Assembly: GCA_019828595.1 (NCBI GenBank)
Contig: JAHQRK010000008.1
Coordinates: 1,240,001-1,304,000 of the forward strand
Source of the DNA: Aphanomyces cochlioides
Lineage: Eukaryota; Oomycota; Saprolegniomycetes; Saprolegniales; Verrucalvaceae
Reading direction: 5' to 3'
DNA length: 64,000 nt
Notes under the pieces: generated by a model
The model's input: the letters and a program-made list of their open reading frames with translations, nothing else
Told to the model about the DNA's origin: nothing
Database searches by the model: none
Part shown: positions 32,739 to 43,755 of the stretch, in pieces
Layout: each line of letters starts with the position of its first letter
Position numbering within the stretch: position 1 is the first letter of the stretch
Made by a program: the position numbers and the translations under genes

Positions 32739-33290
32739 TCAATGAATAAATGAGATAAAATTCTTACCGATGACAGCATCAAGAGAAGATCGTCGCTGCG
32801 CTGCCATTGACATTGCCGGCACTCCACGTTCTGGCTTTAACGCCACAAGAGCCTCTGGGGTTAAACCAAGGCGTGGAGAAGCTCGTGGTGCATCAGGGAC
32901 AAATACAGTATTTTCTTCGGTTGAATCTTCGTCGTCGTCTTCATGTTGGCTTGAGTTGACACACATTTCTGTATTGTTATCATTAAGCTCAAGAACACCT
33001 ACGTGACTCTTGATGTCTTCAAAGATTTGCTTCGCTCGCTGGACTTCTGGGGGGCAGTATGGGTCCCCAGAAGGCTTTGGTCTGTTTTTAAGGCCGAGAA
33101 ACTTCCGGCGTAAGCTGTCGCTGTCTCGGTTTGGCCATGCAGTTGGAGCATTTTGATTAAAGGCATACGCAACATGTTCCCACATATTTTGCCCGAACGG
33201 TTTCAATTCCTCCACAAGCTCCAACAACCGTCTTGTCTCACTGTGCGTGAAATTGCGCGACTTCGCACGAGACTTACGGGAGCGCTCCAT
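32739..33290 (-). CDS. Myb/SANT-like DNA-binding protein of Harbinger-type element 2
   Basis: 183 residues from the ATG at 33290 (MERSRKSRAKSRNFTHSETR). Residues 12-85 form a SANT-like domain (ETRRLLELVEELKPFGQNMW, VAYAFNQ, DSDSLRRKFLGLKNRPKPSG). An acidic Asn/Asp/Ser region and SPRLGLTPEALVAL follow. After the stop at 32739 a second frame (AEIRRQEKLERNEHEREACK ... MLMMAFMSKLMG) looks like its lost coiled-coil C-terminus, so the gene may carry a frameshift or a missed intron. It probably worked with the transposase encoded on the other strand. Confidence 0.65.
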   Translation of the reverse strand: MERSRKSRAKSRNFTHSETRRLLELVEELKPFGQNMWEHVAYAFNQNAPTAWPNRDSDSLRRKFLGLKNRPKPSGDPYCPPEVQRAKQIFEDIKSHVGVLELNDNNTEMCVNSSQHEDDDEDSTEENTVFVPDAPRASPRLGLTPEALVALKPERGVPAMSMAAQRRSSLDAVIGKNFISFIH

Positions 33291-33493
33291 CGATGTTGGA
33301 GAAGGCAAAAATGGGAATGGCTGTTGTGGCGATTTAGCGACCGTGTATGTAACTAATATGCACATCTCTTGCACATATTTAGTTGAATCAAAACATAGTC
33401 TTGTGAGACATATTCTACGGTTCGAAGGCATTTGTGTCCAATTTGTGTGCAAAATTTCTTTAATATATGTGCATTCTGTGTTGACGTTTATTT

Positions 33494-33600
33494 GTGTCTG
33501 TGTTGTTTTTGGGAGTCTTACATTGGAGTCTTCCATTGGAGTCTTCCAATCTGTGTCTGTGTTGTCCAATGGAAGACTCCCAAAAACAACACAGACACAG
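33494..33600. repeat. 35-bp imperfect inverted repeat (foldback)
   Basis: GTGTCTGTGTTGTTTTTGGG around 33496 reappears inverted around 33575-33598, with about 35 bp per arm and one mismatch. The loop itself contains short repeats of GTCTTCCATTGGA. It lies just upstream of the Myb-like gene and inside the element's right arm. Confidence 0.75.
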
Positions 33601-33655
33601 ATTGCCAAAACTCGGTATCTCAGAAGAATAGATCATAAATTGGCATTTTACGTTA

Positions 33656-34214
33656 TGAAAGCCAGGAGGCATCTCGACGCGTCACGCCACTGGAGTTCCG
33701 ACGATTTATTGACAAAGTTGTTCTGGAATGTTGTGCGTGGGAGACTGTGCCAACATGGAAGATGAAATCGAGGGTTGCCATGCAATCCCTTGACTTGCTT
33801 CTCTTTTGAAGTTCCCCCAAGCCTGTGCAGTCGACTTCTGCGAAGAAACGACCGACTGGGTCAACGATCGCGACCTCCGCATGTGACGTTCTGTTCATGG
33901 TGCGATTTGGCGGCAAGCTGACGGCAGCAAGAGCTTGACGAGGCAAAATGTGCTCGATTTCGCCGATCAACCAGCTGGACATCCCTCAACGAAATCCCAT
34001 GGATCCATTTCTTGAGTTGGACAATTCGCCCCCCCTACGATGAACGACCACAACGAACCCCTCCAAGGTTTAGTTCGATGGTGAAGGAATTGACGAATTC
34101 TTTCTTGCTTGAAATGCAAGAAACAATTCTTCATCTCGGCAAAGGCGTTGCATCGTTAATCCAAATGGCCATCAACTCCATGGATGTTAAATGAGTTGAC
34201 AATTGGAATATGGC
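33656..34214. other. intergenic, one unassigned minus-strand frame
   Basis: A minus-strand open frame at 33982-33656 (IEHILPRQALAAVSLPPNRT; HAEVAIVDPVGRFFAEVDCT) looks protein-like and ends at the element's right border. It could be the interrupted host gene into which element 2 inserted, but I do not recognise it. Confidence 0.35.
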
Positions 34215-35228
34215 TTAGGCAACGCGAACCTGGTTTGTGGGGGGATCGGGGCAAATGCCTGCCATATCAAGCCATGGATGACTCGCAACGTCGTCAAGTG
34301 ATGCCCTCTCGTCTGGTTGTGTTTTGAGCATGTGGGAAATCAAATTGAGCGCTTCCTTTGATAGCGACACTCGCCACATTTTTGCGAGGACGTGAATGCC
34401 TTCTTGACGGATGATTCGAAAGCGGGCGTCGATATCGGAAGGGACTTCTAGCGGAGGCACGCCACTCAAGAGGATAAACAGCAATACGCCAAGAGACCAA
34501 ACGTCTGCTTTGAATCCTACAGAGGAATTCAGTTTAATGTGACCCCACGGATTAACCGTTGTATCGTTGGTTGTCGTAGACTTCAGGGGCCATGTAAAAT
34601 GGCTTGCCTACGCGACCGGCGCACGATTTGCCTTCTTGAGATGACAGGCCAAAGTCACATATCCTGGAAAGCGACTTTTCATGGCAGGAGTGAAAGCATT
34701 GGCGTACCTGCAGTGTTGGTTTGCGTCAAGCAAGATATTTTCCAGGGAAACGTCGCGGTGGGCAATTCCAGCGTCGTGGATATGCTGCACACCGTATACA
34801 ATTTGTCGAAACCAAATAGCAGCTTGCTTCTCTGACACTCTAGTCTTGGAGTTGGAGTGTTGTCGGTGTAAATAGTCAAAGAGCTCGCCATGTGGGCAGT
34901 ACTCAAAGACCAAACAGAGCATCTGGTCGTGTTCAAAGTGATCCAACAAGTGGAGAAGCGACGGGTGGGGCGACAATCGCTGCAAAATAGCAAACTCTTC
35001 GTTTCTACGCCAACAGAGCGAGGATTACATGTGAAACGCAACAGAAAGAAGGTCGTACCCATCTTCTTTGATCGGATGACTACCACGGACCGCCGTTTTA
35101 GCCTCCATGTGCGCCAGGCTCATCATTTTGATCGCCACGAGCTCCTGACGACGCTCCTGGACGTGGCAAAGCACGACGCGGCCATAGATGGCATCCCGAA
35201 TCGTCCGAATCTCCACGTACCGCTCCAT
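34215..35228 (-). CDS. protein kinase (Ser/Thr type)
   Basis: Coding from the ATG at 35228 (MERYVEIRTI) to the stop at 34215, with three introns: 35005-35058 (54 nt), 34664-34707 (44 nt) and 34517-34556 (40 nt). The spliced length is 876 nt, 291 residues, just one kinase domain. Visible motifs: VAIK with the ATP-binding Lys 34, Glu 59/60 in NEEFAIL for helix C, the catalytic loop HRDVSLEN (139-146), DFG at 159-161, MAPE near 180-183, and DVWSLGVLLFILLSGVPP in the F helix. The glycine-rich loop is poor (RDAIYGRVV), lacking the normal GxGxxG. It is probably an active Ser/Thr kinase of the CAMK/AGC-like group; the substrate is unknown. The tail after the domain is very short. Confidence 0.9.
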
Positions 35229-35540
35229 GCTCTTCTGTTCGAAAATGCACCGAAGATATAAGCAAGATACCAAAATGGACCAATCACACTCGAGGACTAA
35301 GAAAAATCCCCAAAATGCCCAACAGTTTCCCAAATGCACTTCTAGTCGTCAACTAAATCCCTTCCCAGGACGCCAAAATCCCAAGGCAAACTCCTCATAA
35401 ATTGTCCAACTTTTTCCCAAATACGTTAAATTCGGAAATGTCCGGGTGAATGGATGTTCTTTTGGAACAATAGTCAGTCATCCGGATATTATCCGGATGT
35501 CACCTTTCGTCATCTCCCATTCCAATCAATTTTGTCGCGA

Positions 35541-36825
35541 ATGCGGCGCACACTCTGTGTCTTGGGAAATGAGCATTGCGTGGACTTGACGTCTGCGTTT
35601 ACATCCTCAGCTGCTATGTACTTTATAGCTCTGGGATACACCGTCATGATGTCGATCCATCGATCGCGCAATCTTCGCGAGCACGGTTTGTCGTCCGATT
35701 GTGAACTCAGTTTGATTGTGCATGGCTGGCTAGGTCACGCGACGCATTTGCAGCCTGCGCGACGAATCCAGTGGTTTCCAACGCTCTTAACAGGTTCGTT
35801 GGTCCTTTCATAGTCGATCCTGAACTATGCTGAGCAGGCGCTTTTGCCTGTAGAAGTGCCTGGTGTGTCTTGGTGGGCGTCCATGCCTTTGAAAATTTGT
35901 CGGTGAACGGAACCTATGTCCACACGTATGTTCACAACTCAGTATGCAGAAGAGAATTGCCTTATTGATGCAATAACCTGCGTTGATAGGTGCTGAATAT
36001 GGATTTGAATTTGTTCCCACTGGGCGTTGCGCTTTGGGAACATCTTGCAACTCTATTGTACGTGTCAGCATTCACGACTCTTCTCCAATTCTGGGACGAC
36101 ATGTGCGATATCACATCGTCTTCTGTTCAGAGTAAGTACATGTAACTCCACTACATTCACACGTGTTTCCAGACGTACGGTGGCAGCACAGCCATTCATC
36201 ACGAAGCAGCTACATTGTGATTATCAACGTATGGATGTATTTGGCTGAATTCACGCTTCTAACAACGGAGGTACATGGCTATAACTTGCAGCCGATATCA
36301 AAGGACTCTGTAGACACTTTGGACGACGAGAAACCTCCTACATGATATCCGGGACGTGGTTGAATCGTTATTTTTCTTTGCCCTAGCTTGTTTGCTGGTA
36401 GGAATCTCTACGGCCACCATGACACGAATCGCACTATAGATACGTGGGGCTTTTCGCCTTCGTTCAGATCTTTTGGCTTTCGACATTAGCCCATTAGCCC
36501 AACGACTCGGTCGTCGGGTCTGGTTTCTCGGTTGGTTCTCTAGCGCTTGGTTTCTGCTCAAGAGCTGGACGGGTCTCTGTATTGTTGCCTATCCTCAACT
36601 AGCCATTCACCCTTGGTAAGAGACCACTGAAGTAGTCTATTTTTCATTCATGGACGTAGGCTTCGATACACTATACCTGAAATAGTTCCAGCGCTTGTCG
36701 TATTGATGATGATGCGCGTACAACCACCAATAACCCCACAGCAGACAACTCACTTGCTTGAAGAAAAAGCGCCGCTGCTGCCCGTGCAGCTAAAGTCTCC
36801 CCCTTTCACCATGTTTTCCTTATAA
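35541..36825 (+). CDS. seven-TM TOM1/GPR137-like membrane protein
   Basis: Seven exons: 35541-35793, 35838-35941, 35990-36131, 36173-36270, 36314-36397, 36440-36615 and 36660-36825. All introns are GT-AG and 41-48 nt, and the total is 1023 nt (340 residues), exactly in frame. About seven hydrophobic segments are seen, for example SSAAMYFIALGYTVMM, WEHLATLLYVSAFTTLLQFW, YIVIINVWMYLAEFTLL, VESLFFFALACLL, VWFLGWFSSAWFLL and IPEIVPALVVLMMM. The order and the final IPEIVPALVVL...PP motif resemble the THH1/TOM1/TOM3 and GPR137 group of endolysosomal or tonoplast proteins. The assignment is by pattern only. The start at 35541 could be a few codons off. Confidence 0.8.
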
Positions 36826-36866
36826 GATAGGTTCCTTTTTGAACAATTATGTCAATGAAGATTGAA

Positions 36867-39800
36867 TTATTTGAGTTGGCGATAGTTTTCGTCGGAAGAA
36901 GGCTCAGCATATTGATCCCAGACGCGAAATACAACGAGCACACTCACAACAAATACAACAGCAACCACTGCTCCTGACATTACGATCACGGCCGCGTTAG
37001 CCTCGCCCATTGCTTGAGTTGGGACAAACACCTCAACTTTCACGGGTGGATTTGATGGGGCTGCGTTGGCTGAAGGGTACTCGAAAGCTGGAGGTTGGTT
37101 TGGATACGAAGTCGGAGTGTAAATGAAATCGGTGTGCCGAGTTTGGCGCTGTGGTGGTTGCCAAGGCGTATCATCGAGATTAGACGCTCTTGCAACGTTG
37201 TCGGTTTTGTCTGCCAGAGGAATAACGATGGCAGCAGGTGGTGGAGGCTCAAGGTGGTGGAAACCAGCATCTTGTCGTCCTTCAAGTTGTCATTCGTATA
37301 GGTTTTCTTCTCAGCTGCGTTCGTTTCCTTTATCGGCTCACGGCAAGAGTGGATAGCCGCAATTTCCGTGGGGAGACATCTAATCAACTTGTATGTGCAC
37401 TTGGAACAGCAAGCAAGGTCCGCACGGTCATGGAAGATCGTGATGTTGTCGCTTTTGTATACCAAGTTGCCCCTGCAAGCTTGTCCTGGAAGAGGGCGAC
37501 GACGTTCAGGAGTGAAATGGGAACCTCGCGCACATGTATCCCTACATGACGATGCCACAGGAGACACAGCAGTGCATTCAAACGATCTGGATTGCTTGGC
37601 TGAGCTGGCTTTAGCCTCGGCATTGTCGTAATACGACACATCACAATCAACATGCAGAGTCGTCATGTCGGTCTCTTTCAAGGCGATAGCAAACACAGCT
37701 TCCGAGAGTAAGCTAACTTCAAAACCATGGGATGCAACTTTTGACGGGTATCTCCACCGGCATGTCATGGAGACAACGCGGAAGATAGGATGTGCCAGTA
37801 ACCCGTCGCTTCCATCGTCATGATTGCGGATTGTTCGAAATGGATGTGGGCGAAGATGAATCACCGAGTAGTCACGGTGGGGAATATTGCAATGCGGTTC
37901 TTTTTCATACGCCCAGATCGAATGAAACCAAGTGCTGAGGTAGTCCAGACGATCGTGGCCATGGCGATACACAATCCATGAAAAGTCCGTCAACTTGGCG
38001 CCACAATACGTCCAAGCTTCGAATTGAATCGTCGTGGCAAAGCAAGTCAATGGCACATTCTCATTGGCACGCCAGTCATGCCAGCTTGTCTCGTTCTCCA
38101 ACTTCCACCGCCAGAACGTGACTTGGTCGGCTGGAGGAATGTCAAGTTCATTGAAGGCGCCGACCGTCGACGAGACGTCAAAGAGGTCTTGGATCTTCCA
38201 CGACTCGGACGAGAGCCACAGATGAGTTTGGCGGGTGTCCTTGTAGCCTGGCATGTGGAAGACGCTAGCAGGGTTGGCAATGTAGAGATCATGGACGACA
38301 ATGGAGGCGCTTGGACCAACGCTGACATCCACCAGAATATCATCTCCTGTCGCTGCAAGTGAGACTTTGCCTTCGCAGTGAAACTAGACATTGATGAGTT
38401 GTGTGATGGAAGGTGTGGTAGGACGTACTTGGTTGGGCGTCGCACCAGACGTGTCTCCACCTCGAGGAGGTTTCTTGTCGATGCCACTGCTGCAGTGCAA
38501 CACGCGACCTTTGTAGGGAGACTCCTCCACCCATAGTTCTCTCCACGTGTAGGAGAAGGCACACGTATGTTTGCAGTTCTCTGGTTTGAGGTACAACGAG
38601 GGTGATGCCAGGCCACGAGTGGTATTGAATGGGTTGTTAGTCAACGCTGCAGCCACACAGGAAGGGTCTTCGAACGGAGCTCGAAGGTATGTCCATGGCT
38701 CAAGAGGGTTTTCAACGGAAAGAGGGCAGTTGGCCCGCAATGGCGTTGACATCGTCTTTACAAGAGCTATCAATGGACCGGAGGGAGCAACTCATCCTCA
38801 TCAATCATGCTAGACTGGACAAAGTGCGTCAACCATTTAGTTAAGTCGTGGTCGATGAATTTGAACCAGCTAGTGTAGTGTTGTTCTCTTTCCTTACGAC
38901 CAGCGCAAGTTTGACTTGACTGGGGTATGAAATGATCTTTGAGTACAAGTTGCATTTGTAGGCCTTGGCGTTGTAGGAAATGAAGTAGTTGGTTCGACAG
39001 TAGTTGAAATCTGACTTGTTGCATCTGAATTTAACAACGGTGAAGAAAACCATATCGTCGACTCTGGTGGCGGTGTTGTTGGTAAAACAGTTTGAAATGG
39101 TATTGAAATAGGTCATGGAGTTTGAACCTATTGGACTAGGTGGAGGTGATGCAGTTGGATCTTGACTAGGGACTGACCCTCGTGTATGATCTGTAGTTGG
39201 AGTTGGTGACAAGGCTGGACTTGTGGCAGACTTTCGCGATTGTGGAGGAGTTGAAGTAGTTGGTATAGGAGTAGGAGAAGTAGTTGATGTTGGAGAGGTC
39301 GTTGGTGTAGTGGCTGTTGAAGTTGTAGGTGCAGAAGCTGATGAAGTTGACGGTGTACCAGTTGGTGTAGGAGTCGATACATGCATAGGAGAAGTAGTAA
39401 ATTCAGGAACAGCAGAAGAAGTCGGCAAAGAAGCTGTCGACGTTGTCGGTGCAGAAGTTAGTTCAAGAGTTGAGGAAGGTGTTGATAGAGGATCTAGCGT
39501 TGCTAGTACTTGGAGCGTCGGAGCCGACGTTGATTTTGGTGCTGGTTCAAGCGTTGGTTCAGGCGTTAGTGCAACATTTTGAGCTTGGGTTTGAGCATGT
39601 GACAGCACAAACGATGACGTCGATGATGACGCTGTTATGCTGACGGATGTTGTCGGAGAAATGGTTGCCGATGAGTCCTGCTTGGAATTTTCTGCTTGGT
39701 CGTGACTCTCACTATGATCATGAGACTCTGACGGTTTAGGTGTTTCAGTCGCCTTCACTGTCTCGGTATGATCTGGAGTCTCGGTGGGCTTTGATGTCGC

Positions 39801-40811
39801 GTTGTGCGGAGAAGTCTCTGCTGGTTCTGGTGTGGCTTTTGAAGTCTCGATCGGTCTCACAGTCAGTTTTGCTTTCTCTTGATCATCAGAAGGCTCCGTA
39901 GTCTTCTGCGTGTCAGCCGGCCTCGGGGTCTCGACGTGAGATTCAGTTGCTGTTGGCCCCACTGCCTCGGCATGATCTGGAGTCTCAGTGGGCTTGGGAG
40001 TCTCCGTTTGGCCAGTGTGCTCATTCGGTTTTGGCGTCTCTGTGGCCTTTGAAGTCCCAGTCGGCTTTGTTGTGTCTGAATCATCACGAGTCTCCGATTG
40101 TTCCAGTGTGTCGGTCGGTTTATGCGTCTCGACAGGAGGATTCACCGTATGAGTTGGAGTCTGTGCGGGCTTTGGAGTTTCGGTTTGCTCTGGAGTCTCG
40201 GACGGTTTCGGTGTTTCGATAGGCCTTGCGGTCTCGGTCGGAGGAGTCGCTGCATCATTGGAAGTTTCCGTTCGTCTTGGTGTTTCCGTGGGTTTTGGTG
40301 TCACGGTATGCTCAGGAGTCTCTGCGGGTTTTGGAGTATCAGTATGACCCGGACTCTCAGTGGGCTTTGAAGCCTCGTTATTCCCTGAAGCTTCTGACGG
40401 ATTCGCCGCTTCAGTGGGTTTTGGCGTATCGGCTAGAGTTTCGGTTGGGATTGTAGTCACAGCATGAGTTGCAGTACCAGTTGGCTTTGGTGTCGCAATA
40501 TGCGAAGGAGAATCAGTTAGAGTTGGAGTCACAACATGCGTAGGAGGCTCAGTCGGTAGTTGAGTCACGGCGTGAGGAGGTGGCTCAGTCGGTGGTGGAG
40601 TCACGACATGCGTAGGAGGCTCAGTCGGTGGTGGAGTCTCGGCACGCGTAGGAGGCTCAGTCGGTGCTGGTGTTGCGGCATGAGGTGGAGTCTCTGTGGA
40701 TGTTGGCGTCTTTGGGTCCGTTGTTGGATAGCTTGTTGTCGCTAGCTCAGTCTTAGGTTCTGTAGTTGTGGCCTCTGCCCCATTTGAGATCGCATTGACT
40801 TCGGAGCCCAT
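36867..40811 (-). pseudogene. mucin-like type I membrane protein F (decayed paralogue)
   Basis: From an ATG at 40811 (MGSEVNAISNG) a long Thr/Pro/Glu-rich stalk follows, with repeats such as ETPKPTETPDHTET. The ectodomain is shared with gene G (DHFIPQSSQTCAG; CPLSVENPLEPWTYL; NPFNTTRGLASPSLYLKPEN), a 45-nt intron lies at 38384-38428, and then come FHCEGKVSLAATGDD and the second ectodomain module. The end restores GAVVAVVFVVSVLVVFRV and SSDENYRQLK at 36867, a membrane helix and a short tail. Frameshifts near 38930, 38720-38780 and 37255 break the frame relative to G. About 860 bp (37838-38700) are nearly identical to G. Confidence 0.75.
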
Positions 40812-41749
40812 ATTTGCGATCCTGATCAAATCTTTGTAAAATTGGAAATCGTACTGGTACGAAGGACGATTTCTGACATTTTCGAACCGTCATTTCCACG
40901 GGGGAAGTCCTTCAATGCACTTGACAAGTTATCCTTGATCTGTCCAAACTTTTGACATCTGTCCTTACTCCTCAAGCACAGATGAGATCACTACATTATC
41001 ATTTGGAGCCCAAGGCCAACCAGCCGTCGCAACGGATACGCCGGCATCATCGAATGCTTTTCAACTTCGAAGATCCATTGGATCCTCGTTCTTGTCTAAA
41101 AAATCTCACCGAAATGAGATGTTTCCTGACTCAAAGCATAAACAACAACGTCACTAACAGAGACTTTTAGCAAGTCTGAAAAGTGAAGAGTTTGCAAACT
41201 TTTTTCTTCGTTCGATTTTCGTGAAGTATGAATTGTGAAATCTTCAGAAATTAGGTTTAGCAAGTCCGAAAAGTATATTTCAATACATATGTTCTATTGT
41301 AGTCAATCCTGCCATTGTCGGATAACAGGCCGACACATGTGGTCTCGTCCACTGTCAGGGCGTCGAGAAGGAGGCCATGCTATTGAGACCGACAGTTCTG
41401 CAGAACCATGTGTAGAAAGACATAGGGATAAATGTTCGCGAGGATTCCTCGCGAGAACGTTGCGTTGTTTCGAGGGTTCATTCTCATTGAGACGACAATT
41501 TCAAGTGTAAAACATCCACATCATGAAGCAGACCCCACAGCCGACCCTGCGTGCATTAGCTTATGACTTCGTGGAAAAATACAGTAAGTGAAGAAATATT
41601 TCATTGGCCGAGGATGTCTTTGAACCCTACATGGTACAAGTCGAAATATAGACAAAAATGGTAAAGTTCATGCAAAATGTTGGACAGGGAAGAATGATAC
41701 ACTCGAACAAAAGGAACGATATCAAAGCTTTTATTCATCGTTTTAAGTT
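40812..41749. other. intergenic between F and the mariner relic
   Basis: The first 100 bp resemble the DNA upstream of gene G (ATTTGAT next to the ATG; GACGGTTCGA), so an upstream exon or promoter may be shared. A short direct repeat, TTTAGCAAGTC, occurs at about 41166 and 41256. No gene is supported. Confidence 0.4.
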
Positions 41750-42744
41750 CTAATACTTTGTAAAAGATCCTTTGGCTTGGAACAGCTTGATACAACGCGA
41801 TTTCATCGATGCAATGAGCTTCAAAATGACTTCATGATCAATGGTTTCCCATTGCTTAAAAATTTCGGCTTTTAACTCGCCTACACTTGAAAATTGCCTT
41901 CCATTCGCATAAACTTTTCGAGTGAGGACCCCCCAAAGGTTTTCGATCGGATTCAGATCGGGGGAAAGAGCAGGCCAACGCATAACAGCAATGTTTTGGT
42001 CTTTCAAAAATTCCATTGTTTCACGGCTGGTGTGAATACTGGCAATATCTTGTTGAAAGACAAAGCCACGCGGATGTTTGGCGTGGACAAAAGGCATCAG
42101 ATAGTTGGCAATCGTGTCACAGTAGGCACTTGAATCTTGACGCCCAGAGAGAAGAGCAACCTCAGTGCAACCTTGGCTGGACATTCCTGCCCACACCATG
42201 ACACTACCACCGCCGTTTTGACGGCTAAAAATTGACTGTTCCTCCTTTTGGAGGTCGTGCCAATATTATTGTAGGCCGTCTGGGCCATCTAGGTTGAACT
42301 TCTTTTCGTCAGAAAGACAACATTGTTCCAACCAAGGCCAAGGTCAACGTGGGATGTTGCCCATTCCACTCGAGCATCTTTGTGGGCCTTGGTTAAGCAA
42401 GTGGAGGATTTGCGTTTCTTGTACTTGAAACGTTTCGACTTATTAATGACTCGACGAATAGTTCTTGATGAAACATTCAGCTTTAAGTCATATTGAATCC
42501 TACTTGAACTTGATTTTCCTTTTAATGCTTCAAACAGAACATGTCTTTTGTCCCTCTCATCGAGAATGGACGACCCACCTTGTCGAATAGCAGTTCCATA
42601 AGTCTCCGGTGACTTCAAAAAGCCACAGACAGCACATTTCGATAGGAAACATTCCTTGGCGATCTGTTGGATCGACCACTTTGCCTTTTGAAAGGCCAAG
42701 ATCGAACCTCGCTGCTCTTCCGTGAGCAGATGACCTCTTGGCAT
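41750..42744 (-). pseudogene. Tc1/mariner transposase (pseudogene)
   Basis: It starts at the ATG at 42744 (MPRGHLLTEEQRGSILAFQK) with the paired helix-turn-helix domain. The catalytic domain shows VVFSDEKKFN with the first Asp (only after allowing a one-base loss near 42310), a stop in DGLQ-stop-YWHDL near 42255, GSVMVWAGMSSQG, FVFQQDIASIHTS where active enzymes usually have QQDNAPCHTS, and WPALSPDLNPIENLW with the last acidic residue. The frameshift plus nonsense codon make it inactive. I could not define its terminal repeats or TA duplication. It lies between the paralogues F and G. Confidence 0.85.
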
Positions 42745-43755
42745 GGTTCTGTAGTTAAATGAGGTCTATCATTCATGGCCAAGAGCTTACCAGACAAGAG
42801 AAGCAGTTGATTTCTTTGTTTTGTTGCAAATCTCCAAGTGTACCTTTCTCACCTGACCAGGGCGAGGTCCACTCATTTCACTATTATTTGAATTTCTCAT
42901 CACCATGCCATGAACACAAAGAAGAATATAACCGCGACTATCACAGACACTGCCAAGTCATAAGTCATAGCGTCAGTCTTCCCGTCTGCTTGTCTGGGTT
43001 TAGAGCACTCGACATTTGCAGAGGGTCGAGTTGGCTGCTGGGCTCATGGAATGCGCAAATGGTTGATGAAAGAAGTGCGAATTCGCCTTTTCTTCTCCAG
43101 TTGGTCGGAATCCAAACTTGGTCAAGGCAGCAAAAGATCTCAAAATGAGAGCCATCGTGCATGCACAGTATATTTATTCCCTTGAAGTCAATCAATACAT
43201 TGAGTGAAAACGAAGGAACGCCATTGCTTGGCAGCAGATGTCCCAGCCGAAGCAAATCGAGTTCTCAACAGAAATCGTCTCACGAAAGGCATACATAATA
43301 CTTGGAAGTTCATTCACTCAATTGTATGAAACACGATCAATCCTAGGTCATCTCCCCTTGAACAACTACCATCCTTCTGCGCGATGTCTGGAATGTCGAT
43401 GAGTCGGTCTTTTCAATTTACTTTCTGCTGCGATTCTCGACTGCACTATTGCAACATGCGTGCTTATACCAGTATGTCTGCGCCATGAGCTCATATCTTG
43501 ACACCGCATTGGGCATCATGGTGGTCAAATCAGCAATGAGCTGGTTTTTGCAATGGCCAGTATTGCAAGCCTGCACTGTCAGTCATAATGATTTCACGCA
43601 CTTCCCCCTGTGGATTCCCCCAAGGGGAGCAGTATTATTCAAACAATATTTATCTCACGACTATCAACAAGCCATGACTGCAAGACACTCATTGACGAAA
43701 AGGTTCTTAAACATTAAGCAGTATATAGAATGCATATTAAATCTTGTAACTTGAA
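42745..43755. other. intergenic, no gene recognised
   Basis: AT-rich sequence downstream of gene G and upstream of the mariner relic. There are short open frames on both strands only, none with a recognisable domain. Confidence 0.4.

Larger units (their letters stand above)
30536..33655. mobile_element. Harbinger-type element 2 (3.1 kb) with inverted terminal repeats
   Basis: CGTAAAATGCCAATTTATGATC at 30538-30559 is repeated in inverse orientation at 33631-33652, flanked by TAA on the left and TTA on the right. Inside are a DDE transposase remnant on plus (about 31480-32551) and a Myb/SANT-like gene on minus (32739-33290), the usual two-gene content. AT-rich non-coding DNA fills 30560-31230. 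Confidence 0.7.
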
